From NCBI GenBank assembly GCA_028565635.1, contig JAOXYB010048669.1, positions 1 to 11,992 on the forward strand: a stretch of DNA of 11,992 nt, given 5' to 3'. The DNA comes from Phoronis ovalis (taxonomy: Eukaryota > Phoronida > Phoronidae). Positions 1 to 7,112 of the stretch are shown one piece after another; positions within the stretch are counted from its first letter, which is position 1, and every line of letters starts with the position of its first letter. A model generated the notes under the pieces. That model was not told where the DNA came from and ran no database searches. It saw nothing but the letters and a program-made list of their open reading frames with translations. A program made the position numbers and the translations under genes.

Positions 1-236
1 ATCACTTCTTATCAGAACACGGTTATGGTAGATCAGTGATGTATTAGTGACCTCTACAGTAGTACCACAGGTATCCAGCGACACTTGGAAGATGAATAAC
101 CCATTTTCTTCGCTCGCTCTACATGTAGTGTTGCGAAGTTGGAGGTGTTTTGTCTCTGAACCAACAGGAACGAAGTTTCTATTTACTGCAATTTTTATCT
201 CATTCTTTCCGCAAATCACCACCGTGTCATTAACCT
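1..236 (-). CDS. Exon 5 (partial): N-terminal part of a ZP domain
   Basis: Exon 5 contributes 236 nt up to the window edge, entering in phase 1 and encoding residues 200-278. The ZP-N signature is visible: VVIC (Cys208) followed by alternating residues KNEIKIAV, then LQLRNTTC (Cys238), then FQVSLDTCGT (Cys256), then VEVTNTSLIYHNRV, the conserved CGT...I.Y.N.V segment. Glycosylation sequons are NDT (202), NTT (235) and NTS (264). The acceptor is TATTTCCAG, ending at 237. The sequence is still open at base 1, so the fourth ZP-N cysteine, the ZP-C half and the 3' end are missing only because the window stops. Confidence 0.9.
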
Positions 237-3200
237 CTGGAAATATACACAGCAAATTATGTAAGTAATCTACTTGACTTTAAGTTAAAGTCAGTGTATG
301 TCTTCCTTGCATGCATTACACTTTACTAAAATTCGCTGCATGCAATATAGGACTGCAACTGCAATCATTGAGGTGCATTTTCTACATACAATTGCCTAGT
401 GTTTCTGAAACACGGAAAAAGTTAAGATGATCGAAACATGGTTAATGTTGGTGTAGTCAAACACAAGGTAATTTCATTCGATACGTTGCTTGCATACAAA
501 TGTGATTTTCAGTGGCAGATTTACGGTTGGGTGGGAAAGGCGGGCGCCACCACTTTTTAAAAAATGATAAATTATTTTGAGGGGACACCGGTCTTCGACG
601 AATGATAAATGCACAGGGAAGTAAAGGATAAACGTAAAAATGCAAGATGGTTTGCGTTGGAATAATTAAAGGATAAATTTTAATAATAATAGATGCAATA
701 TACAAACCTATTCCGATGATAAATCTACAACAATGCACCCTTGATACCAATCAATTTTAACACAAGCACTGCAAAACAAATTGGAGCCTTGTCAATCAAT
801 TCCTCGTGGGAATTTCGATGACGCACAGCACAGCCCCCGTTTACATATGTATATCCCATCCCATGCCGAGTAGACAGTCAATGCTTCCCATAAGTTTCGG
901 CATGGGCACTAGAGCGACTGTATAATAACTCCTACACACATGTTGTTCCAGCTACCGGACCTCCTATTTAGTACTATACCTACCGGACCTCCTATTTAGT
1001 ACTATACCTACCGGACCTCCTACTTAGTACTATACCAGACCTCCTAGTACCTATACAAATTCTTTGATAACCGAGTAAAATATAAGTTGTAGACTCTGGT
1101 TTTGTGAGAGGTTTAATAAAGAACGAAATGTAAAAAAATACAATTATTAAAGAAAGGAACTGAAGCGAAACGGTTATATTCTAATTATCTCTTTCTTATA
1201 TTCTAATTACCACACACACACACATACATTCACTCATCATGCGTTATGGACCACCAGACATCACAGAAACGTACACATTACAAATGGTCATACCTTTTAT
1301 ATTCTGTACCTGCCAGGAATCGAGCTAGAAGAATGGCGATATATACTCTCAAAGTATAACATTGCATAAAAGGTTTCTGCTGAACGGAATTAGCAAAAAA
1401 ATGGTAAGGTAATAACCCAGTGACACAACAGACTATTCAACGAATACGAACACAATAATCCGCGAGAGCCGCTCACGGGTATAGCCAGTAGAAGTCTTCC
1501 AAGTGGGAATCTTTCTTTACTTTATGAGATATTTAATTATAACTAGCCAGTTACCAATTATAATAAATGCATATAAAATCTTTATTTTTAACATTTTTAT
1601 CTCATCAATTACCGTCCCGTTGAGCTTAGAAATATAAATATTTCTTTACGATTTGCCGGTATAGGTAAAACAACTGCCATATAAAATTCAATTGCCTGGG
1701 TACTATCATGTATGAGTTATAGCCGTTCTATAGCTTTTGTTCAGCAAATCCTGGATCTGCCACTGGATAGCAGCATGAAGATATAACTTTGTGCTAGACG
1801 ATTTTATTCGAAATTTTTGTTACTGTAATCACAAAAGTATTAAAACATTTATTTTGTATTAGTTTCCTTCTGTCAGTAATATATACAATACCTGCAAAAT
1901 ATCTTACCTACGCATGTTTTATTGTCAAAATCATTTATTTTGTTTCTTCCACACTCATTGTGACATACTGCTTTACCCGATTCAACGGAGCATGACTGGT
2001 CTGCTTTACAAGATTTGTTAAAACAGGGATCGGACGAATCGTGCACTGTGGAAATGTTAATAAAATATAATTATAGTAACATATGAACGTCACAATAGAT
2101 TATTTCCATGCACGTGAGGCATCCTTTAGTTCAGTCTGAATAAATCCATCCGTTAGTGTTCCATACCTTCTCAACTAACGTCTGGGCTTAACCATAGTCA
2201 ATTTTTGTTATATTCCTTCAGTTTAACAAGAGCAAGATAAACACGCCATTAATCTTTTGGCAACCGAGATAAGTCTTTCTCTCTGCGTGATCCATCTTCG
2301 GCTACAACGTCTATATTATAATTATGACTCATTCTGAATAGGGATCGCAGGGAAGCTTGCTTTTTGGTTAGTGGACTATAGATAAACTCTGGCATCACAG
2401 CATGTGTGTGATAGACCCCCTACATGCTTAGTCCATTGTTATACCTATTATTGTAAGCTGCAATCTAATTGGTATCAAGACTGTCGTCAGACTGTATATA
2501 GAAATAGAGGGATTATGGTTCTTCTGCTTTTCGGAGATAATAAACACAAATTAACTATGGTTAAGCCCAGATGTTACTTGAGAGGGTACCGGAACCCTGA
2601 CGGATGGATTTATCCAGACTGCCTTTAGATATACACCAAACTTGTTTTTTTGATTTTAGAAAAGCTTTAACCGGTGAAAATTTTCCAACATAAACAATAT
2701 TAATAAATAGTTGTTTCTGCATTGATACGCCAGAAATGGAGGGTAATTTCAGATTAAAGAACATAAGCTCTTTTTTTGGTTTTGGCTCAGCACAAGAAGG
2801 ATGCGTCTGGTGAATGAATCGCGTGAGCGCACGGAGAACAACGTCATTGTTCATTCACAGAATGCGACATGCTGGGATTGTTTGGGTCTCAGACTGGTGG
2901 CTCCACCAAGTGCATGCAAGTAGTCTATTGCTACATATGATGCAACTCTATATCATGCATCAGCGCACCACGTAATTTTGCATCTATACTACTGGAAGAA
3001 CGGAGTGGATTTTCCCGCCGCTACTCCTAAAGATGCGTCATACCTTAAGTTTTGTGCTTCTTATTGTTTTCTATAATTTTAAGGTATTATATCATATTGT
3101 GACTGCATTGTACTAACTATAGTATAACCCGCTTTACCGTGTCATCATGAAATTCGTAAGTTATTTTTAACATTTTAATTGAAAAAAAGGTTAAAACATT

Positions 3201-6200
3201 TTTATCAGAGTGAGTGATATAGTATCTAATAGGATTTCAAATTTCGGAACTTTTGAATGTCCTGTTCACTATCATGTAACCTATTGAATATAATTGTTCA
3301 GTTAATCTGCACACCAAATTTCATTACTCCATCTTAAAGACTACTCGAGATATAAACAAAACGTAAACCTTCACTTGGTGGTCCATGGTGGTGACCTTGT
3401 CAATACATAACACATTGAAATAAAATTATTATTGAATTAACCTGTTCCCCCCGAGTTTCGTTAATCTATCATAAATAATACTTGAGATATAAGCAAACCT
3501 GAAACTTTCACGTGGCAGCCCCTGCTTGTGAAGGTGTCAACTATTACATAACCAATTATAACATAATTGCCCAATTAATCTGCCTGCTGAGTTCTATTAC
3601 TGTAGCATAAAGACTGCTAGAGTTAATCAAAAACGTAATCCTTCACATGGCGGCCCATGGTTTTGCCTTGTGAACTATTACGTATTAAATTAAATTAAAA
3701 AGTAATCAACCAATTAACTTGTCCATCAAATTTCATTATTCTGTCTTTAAAACTGTCGGAGTTATAAACAACAAACTTGTTTGCATGACCGGTGGCGGCC
3801 CCTTGTTGTGACCTTATTCATTATTACATTCCAATTAAAAGATATGTATTTAATTAACCTGTCTACCAATTTTCATTTTACTAGCTAGCAAACTCCTGGA
3901 GCTATAAACAAAAGAAAATATTACCGGGTCATTGAGTGCAAAAAGACAGGCAAAAGTGCCGTGAAGTGACACAGCCCCTGTATGAAGTGTCAGTGCTATG
4001 CAGAATGATTCATTACCTGTGCAGTAGGCGATATCACAAATTGATGCTGGCTTCAGTTTGTAAATGAAATGTCCCTGGCGACACTTCGCGACTTCGATGG
4101 AATTTGGAATGTTTGGAGCGTTTTGCTTGTTACAACATTCCCCACTCCAGGCGCCACAAACTTTCCTGGTTACAACTCCGTCTTCTAATTGCGGATGTCC
4201 TCCGCTCAGCCATATCCCTAAGTATGTACCACAAAAATCTCCACTACCTTGTCTAACACACTGTGAATAATAATAATATCAAGTTATGATGTAGACGTGT
4301 TATTGTTGAAGTTATTTGTTTGTTCTCATCATTTTTACATTTTGAAATGTCTACATATTTTTTTAAATGGTGAACTAAATAATCTTGGATGAGTAAATTT
4401 AAATATTTTATGAAGGAAATCACCTTTTCGATAACTTTCCCAAGATTAAATGAATATTGCAATGATAAATATATGAATATTTTGATAATCACAAAAACCT
4501 ACTACTTTTTTATTTCTTAATTTGCTCAATCTGCAGTCTCATACATTTTGATACTGAGCAAGGTGATATTAGAATTACTCCCAATTAAGTGCACGTTCAA
4601 CACCCTCTAAATTCAAACTTTTTCTAAATATACTAGAAACTGCAGCCTTTCAATTATTCGTAAAAATACTGTTAAGATGCAATTGAGAACAACATGACCT
4701 CTAACTGACTAGTTCGATTTAGCCACTGGTGGTACATATTGCCCGAAGCCACAGGTTGATAGTCTTTACGAAAAGGTGTTGTGTATTAAAATAACAATCT
4801 CATAATGTATTAATACTACATAAAGAAAACATTCGTCAATATTTAGGCTATATCACCATATGTAGTTTGGCCACATGGATAGTTCATCCATTTGGAAACT
4901 GTCAAAAGTTCATTTCTTTCTTTAAACTTAATTATAAAGTTAGCAGTTAACCCCCTGTCTTCCCCTCCTGACTTAATTCATTAAATGTTAAAAATGCAGG
5001 AGCCAATGTCAGAAGTTTGTAAATCAGACGCAAAGTGCACTGCAACTCAGACATTATTAAGTGTCCTTTAAATATTTGTGTGTCGGATGGTAAACGAACA
5101 TGGGTTCAGACCCCCTCCCTAAACAAACAGAATTAAGTTTGAAAAGATATCAATCTTTTGCCACAGTCTCTTAGTATAACAGTTTTTGAAATGTTTCATG
5201 AAGTGCTTTAAATTTACTCTAAAGCCCGTCCTCGTCATCAAGGGATGTTCACAAATCCAGTATAAACCGATCTGTTCGTCACAGTTTTTGTTACTTACTG
5301 AATCTGCCATCTTGTTTCCACCAGACCCGCTGAACCGGTACCATTCTCCTGTAGTGAAATTGTTTCGGTCACAGTGACCACCGACTTCGTTCCGGTGTTT
5401 GTTTACATTCCTCCATGGTTCATTAATAGTTCTATAACTTGTACAAGGATCATCTGAGGAAGGACATTAATTAAATGATTTATAGATTAGGTAAGCAGAA
5501 CAAAAATTTGTAACAAAATTCGAAATTTCTGTGAAATCTGTGATAATGGAAAATTCAAAAAATCTATATGTAGTTGAGAACATCTCTTTATCACTAGCGG
5601 TAATTCTTTCATAGTCGCGAAATGGACATTGGCATAGAAGTTTGTGATGGTGGTTTTCATTCCTATGTACTTATTTTCATTGTATGAATAAATTCGTTCA
5701 TTTTATAGTTTACAATTTATATACGTACCATACACCTATTGTACATTTCTTAAATTATTGGATAATTATATAATTATATAGACATGAGCATTTATGAACA
5801 TTTGATCATAACCCTGCACAATAATTCTAAACCGGTGATATCCAAGATAAGGAAATTATTGTTATTGCAATGATAGAAGTTTTGACTTTGTTGTTGGATT
5901 ATTTAATGCTAGTTATAATGGAATCACAAGCATTAACATGCAGAAATCTCCAGGCCATTTTCAGAGAATACTAATTCCACCGCCGAAATGATAATGGATA
6001 ATTTATCATTGCCTATTTTAATAATGATATTCTGCTTAGCAGTATCTCGGTTACTCAGGGCCCAACCACATTTATTTAAATGTAAATTTCATAAGGTACT
6101 GATAAAATCAAATCGCTTTAATAATACTTTAATTTAGTTTGTAACATTTACATATTTTGTTACTTTTTGGTCTGTAGGCTATACAATAACAGAGTACAGT

Positions 6201-7012
6201 GGTTCATGAGAGTGATGGTTGGAGAACATTTGTATTAAACTTTGATACGATATTATACAAGGCTTTTATGGGATCACATCTTTAGTATACGAAAGCCTGT
6301 CTGTTATCCCAGCAGAAAACAAAATAGTTATGCTTATCAAAAATATACAAAGAGGGGCAGCAGCTGTGAAGAAATACTTACTATAGTAATATTCAGAAGA
6401 CTTCAAGGTGAAAGGATAGAAACATGTAACGTTTTTAATAACAATTATGGCGAAGATATAACACAATTATTGGTGCCAAATAAGGACAGTAACTCATTGT
6501 CAATTAAGTTAGTTTCCTTTTCCTTTATATATATTTCTTTTTTCCTTATTCGATTTTAATGTCTAATTGAACAGATCCCTGGCAGCATTCCCTAGTTATT
6601 ATGCAATCCAATACATACAAGTACACTGAAATTGGCACAAATTGTTGTAAACAGGTATATATAATATTATGTTTCTTATCTCGCTTTTATGTAATCATTA
6701 TTCACAGAGCCTAAAAGATGTTTTGTAATCAGGGAACTACTACTGAACTACCATAAACACAAGGGGATGACTCCTTTTATTGCTTATAACGAACAGTCGC
6801 ATGTTCACATAAGTATTTTGCAATTAGCTGCTCACTCTACACGCTACGCCTTATAGATGGTAAGAAGAAAAGGGCGAAACAGAATTATATTTTTTAAATA
6901 CTTATCAAACGCATGCCTGCACCATATGTTGTAGTTGCCCAACAAACATACCTGCAGTAGACGCTGCTGTTACAAAATGTACGAGAGCCCAATAGATAAC
7001 AGCACGATCCAT
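1..7012 (-). CDS. Secreted D8C + EGF-like + ZP-domain protein (uromodulin/OIT3-like), five exons, 3' end outside window
   Basis: The joined coding sequence is join(6952-7012, 5299-5453, 4017-4260, 1908-2045, 1-236) on the minus strand. That is 834 nt, or 278 residues, still open at the edge. Residues 1-20 are a signal peptide. Residues 21-153 form a D8C/D10C module with cysteines at 24, 48, 73, 82, 107, 114, 115, 132, 147 and 152. Residues 154-199 form a six-cysteine EGF/follistatin-like module, and residues 200-278 begin a ZP-N domain. All four junctions are GT-AG and the phases agree. This domain order matches the C-terminal build of uromodulin, GP2 and OIT3, which are secreted or GPI/membrane-anchored glycoproteins that polymerise through the ZP domain. 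Six N-glycosylation sequons are visible (N52, N163, N195, N202, N235, N264). ZP-C, the cleavage site and any membrane anchor must lie to the left of the window. The domain assignments are strong. The biological role (epithelial coat, mucosal defence or matrix) is inference. Confidence 0.9.
860..906. repeat. Inverted repeat with 10-bp perfect arms
   Basis: CCCATGCCGA at 860-869 and TCGGCATGGG at 897-906 can pair around a 27-base loop. ACAGTC (873-878) in the loop can also pair with GACTGT just downstream. It could be a remnant of an inverted-repeat element. No function is evident. Confidence 0.6.
953..1056. repeat. 28-bp tandem repeat, three full units plus a decayed fourth
   Basis: The units lie at 953-980, 981-1008 and 1009-1036. 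The first two are identical and the third differs by one base (TATTTAG to TACTTAG). A shortened, rearranged fourth unit runs to about 1056. Each unit starts TACCGGACCTCCTA and ends GTACTATACC. The near identity indicates recent expansion. It lies in intron 4. Confidence 0.95.
1211..1224. repeat. (CA)7 microsatellite
   Basis: Seven uninterrupted CA units in intron 4. Short, and likely length-variable between individuals. Confidence 0.95.
1908..2045 (-). CDS. Exon 4: six-cysteine EGF/follistatin-hairpin-like module
   Basis: Exon 4 has 138 nt and is a symmetric phase 1-1 exon encoding residues 154-199. Cysteines fall at 161, 166, 172, 181, 185 and 198 (spacing C-x4-C-x5-C-x8-C-x3-C-x12-C). The start, DPCFNKSCKADQSC, resembles the EGF-like beta-hairpin that opens follistatin domains, while position and size match the short EGF module that precedes ZP in uromodulin-type proteins. 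I cannot decide between these two by eye. NKS (163) and NKT (195) are glycosylation sequons. The acceptor is TTTCCACAG, ending at 2046. The donor is GTAG|GTAAGA, with the intron beginning at 1907. Skipping this exon would keep the frame. Confidence 0.85.
2094..2929. mobile_element. Non-autonomous TIR element, copy A (interrupted)
   Basis: The ends form imperfect inverted repeats: 2094-2116 on the left and 2907-2929 on the right, both reading AATAGA...CATGCAC inward with a few mismatches. The same ends bound copy B (8768-9141), where they match perfectly over 23 bp, so the element is defined by two independent copies in the same orientation. There is no coding capacity. The element is MITE-like. 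A second element has inserted at 2132-2621, and without it and its target duplication copy A would be 337 bp against 374 bp for copy B. The difference fits one deletion near the left end that is visible in the alignment. A target duplication is not clear. TA next to the termini would suit a Tc1/mariner-type origin, but this is a guess. Confidence 0.75.
2132..2621. mobile_element. Nested Mutator-like MITE with long TIRs inside copy A
   Basis: This is a 490-bp element beginning CAGTCTG and ending CAGACTG. The left arm (2132-2209) and right arm (2543-2621) are inverted copies of about 78 bp with only scattered mismatches and one single-base indel; TCTGGGCTTAACCATAGT is identical in both arms. 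It is flanked by CCTTTAGTT (2123-2131) and CCTTTAGAT (2622-2630), a 9-bp target duplication with one mismatch. Copy B of the host element carries the unoccupied site CCTTTAGTT at 8837-8845, followed by the same flank (ATACAC). Long TIRs with a 9-bp duplication fit Mutator-like (MULE) MITEs. No transposase is encoded, and the open frame at 2404-2628 runs into the right arm and is spurious. Confidence 0.8.
3128..3251. repeat. Leader segment of the 138-bp array, copy 1
   Basis: This stretch directly precedes the array and is similar to 8285-8402. Shared blocks in the same order are CCCGCT, GTGTC, TGAAA, ATTGAAAAA, a (A/G)CATTTT.TATCAG block, AGGATT.CAAA and ATTTC. It is probably the conserved end of the element that carries the array. 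Confidence 0.5.
3258..3915. repeat. Degenerate tandem array, about 138-bp units
   Basis: The landmark TTAA(T/C)CTG or close variants recurs at 3302, 3437, 3575, 3714 and 3854, giving spacings of 135, 138, 139 and 140. Each unit continues with a CAAATTTCATTA-like stretch, then (G)AGATATAAACAAAA about 50 bases in, then a GC-richer TTCAC.TGGCGGCCC core and a TTGTGACCTT-like stretch. There are four full units, a partial last unit to about 3915 and a partial leading unit from about 3258. The units are clearly diverged from one another, so the array is old. Its even spacing argues against chance. Confidence 0.8.
4017..4260 (-). CDS. Exon 3: second half of the D8C/D10C module
   Basis: Exon 3 has 244 nt, entering in phase 0 and leaving in phase 1, and encodes residues 73-153. 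It opens with Cys73 (CVRQ), exactly where the third D8C cysteine belongs after MADS. It continues with FCGTYLGIWLSGGHP, the classic CGT...W..G.HP motif, then GVVTRKVC (Cys107), WSGECC (Cys114, Cys115), VAKC (Cys132) and ICDIAYCT (Cys147, Cys152). The last two cysteines make it the ten-cysteine form seen in uromodulin and GP2. The acceptor is TTCACAG, ending at 4261. The donor is ACAG|GTAATG, with the intron beginning at 4016. All ten cysteines are present across exons 2 and 3, so the module looks intact and functional. Confidence 0.93.
4261..5298 (-). other. Intron 2, interrupting the D8C module
   Basis: This phase-0 intron of about 1.04 kb sits between MADS and CVRQ, inside the D8C fold. The first 180 bases after the donor stay open in frame with exon 2 (to a stop at 5121-5119) and carry a faint resemblance to the module's second half. 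The rest is AT-rich with no recognisable repeat or exon. A 79-codon minus-strand opening at 4253-4492 is low-complexity and has no domain. Confidence 0.75.
5299..5453 (-). CDS. Exon 2: first half of the D8C/D10C module
   Basis: Exon 2 has 155 nt, entering in phase 1 and leaving in phase 0, and encodes residues 21-72. It shows the D8C hallmarks in order: DDPC with Cys24, a Tyr (SYRTINEPWRN), the EPWRN motif, HCD with Cys48, and then GEWYRFSGSGGNKMADS, the conserved (G)WYRFxGxxGxxM core. NFT at residue 52 is a glycosylation sequon. The acceptor is TCCTCAG, ending at 5454. The donor is TCA|GTAAGT, with the intron beginning at 5298. The frame stays open for 59 further codons into the intron (see findings), but the strong GTAAGT donor and the exact continuation in exon 3 fix the boundary. 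Confidence 0.92.
5454..6951 (-). other. Intron 1
   Basis: This intron of about 1.5 kb separates the signal-peptide exon from the D8C exons. It is AT-rich. I see no coding exon, no recognisable transposon and no clear tandem array. Small features only: an AATGATAA/TTATCATT inverted repeat near 5986-6015 and an AT palindromic stretch near 5760-5780. An open plus-strand stretch at 6242-6559 has no recognisable domain and I treat it as chance. Confidence 0.75.
6952..7012 (-). CDS. Exon 1: signal peptide
   Basis: Exon 1 has 61 coding nt: 20 codons plus one base, ending in phase 1. The peptide starts MDRA, has a hydrophobic core (VIYWALVHFV) and ends AASTA, a good signal-peptidase site (Ser at -3, Ala at -1). 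The donor is CAG|GTATGT, with the intron beginning at 6951. The spare G joins AT of exon 2 to make Asp21, so the predicted mature protein begins DDPC, the usual opening of a D8C module. This fit is the main support for linking exon 1 to exon 2 across a 1.5-kb intron. Confidence 0.85.
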
Positions 7013-7065
7013 TCTGTAAATAGTTGATGAAACGAACATACGTTTCTGGCTACCAACCGTAGAAT
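7013..7065 (-). other. Predicted 5' UTR with an in-frame upstream ATG
   Basis: This is the interval between the predicted initiator and the chosen start codon. It contains one other ATG, at 7039-7037, nine codons upstream and in the same open frame. That ATG has C at -3 and T at +4, a weak context. The ATG at 7012-7010 has A at -3 and G at +4, a strong one. I therefore start the protein at 7012. The upstream start would add nine residues (MFVSSTIYR) before the signal peptide. Confidence 0.5.
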
Positions 7066-7098
7066 GGCGTATGTGCGGCGCAAGGAGACAAGTTTATA
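7061..7098 (-). promoter_or_regulatory. Core promoter: TATA box plus initiator
   Basis: On the minus strand TATAAA occupies 7098-7093, and CCATTCT, a match to the YYANWYY initiator, occupies 7067-7061. The initiator A at 7065 lies 33 bases from the first T of the TATA box, the expected metazoan spacing. The predicted start gives a 53-nt 5' UTR ahead of the ATG at 7012. The motifs and spacing are seen directly. Use of this start is inferred, and a non-coding first exon further upstream is not excluded, because TTTACAG just before the ATG could also act as a splice acceptor. Confidence 0.6.
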
Positions 7099-7112
7099 TC
7101 TCTAATATTCTA

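Larger units (their letters stand above)
510..1765. mobile_element. Candidate hAT-like element ends in intron 4
   Basis: CAGTGGCAGAT at 510-520 faces its inverse ATCTGCCACTG at 1755-1765. The 11-bp match extends patchily to about 17 bp. CAGTGGC(A/G)GAT is a typical hAT-type terminus. The expected 8-bp target duplication is absent: the flanks are GTGATTTT on the left and GATAGCAG on the right. The two ends may belong to one 1.26-kb element or be separate remnants. There is no coding capacity. Confidence 0.3.
237..1907 (-). other. Intron 4
   Basis: This intron of about 1.67 kb lies between exon 4 and the ZP exon. It holds a candidate pair of hAT-like termini (510 and 1765), a long-armed hairpin (860-906), a 28-bp tandem repeat (953-1056), a (CA)7 microsatellite (1211-1224) and two direct copies of TTATATTCTAATTA near 1175 and 1197. 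I see no extra exon in it. A minus-strand opening at 457-750 is low-complexity and carries no domain. Confidence 0.7.
2046..4016 (-). other. Intron 3, mostly repetitive
   Basis: This intron of about 1.97 kb lies between the D8C module and exon 4. Roughly three quarters of it is accounted for by a TIR element with a nested second element (2094-2929) and a degenerate array of about 138-bp units (3258-3915). The 2930-3127 stretch holds only a 9-bp inverted repeat (ATACCTTAA at 3040-3048, TTAAGGTAT at 3079-3087). The sequence between the exon 4 acceptor and the TIR element is just 48 bp and contains a plausible branch point (TTACTAT) about 30 nt from the AG. Confidence 0.8.

Noticed and set aside
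47-268. Plus-strand open frame of 73 codons
   Set aside because: It is antisense to the ZP exon (1-236), whose cysteine pattern and splice site are convincing.
457-750. Minus-strand open frame of 97 codons in intron 4
   Set aside because: Low-complexity Ile/Leu-rich product, no domain and no flanking splice sites in a usable phase. It overlaps the hAT-like end.
2404-2854. Open frames on both strands around the nested element
   Set aside because: They cross transposon boundaries and inverted-repeat arms, and encode nothing recognisable.
3258-3915. Possible CRISPR array
   Set aside because: Units of about 138 bp vary along their whole length, with no short identical repeats alternating with unique spacers, and the context is a eukaryotic intron.
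4064-4270. Plus-strand open frame of 68 codons
   Set aside because: Antisense shadow of D8C exon 3.
4253-4492. Minus-strand open frame of 79 codons next to exon 3
   Set aside because: Low-complexity product, and it ends inside exon 3 in a different frame. The CACAG acceptor at 4261 explains the boundary.
6242-6559. Plus-strand open frame of 105 codons in intron 1, the longest in the window
   Set aside because: No domain, AT-driven composition, a hydrophobic low-complexity tail and no promoter or splice context. Length alone is not enough.
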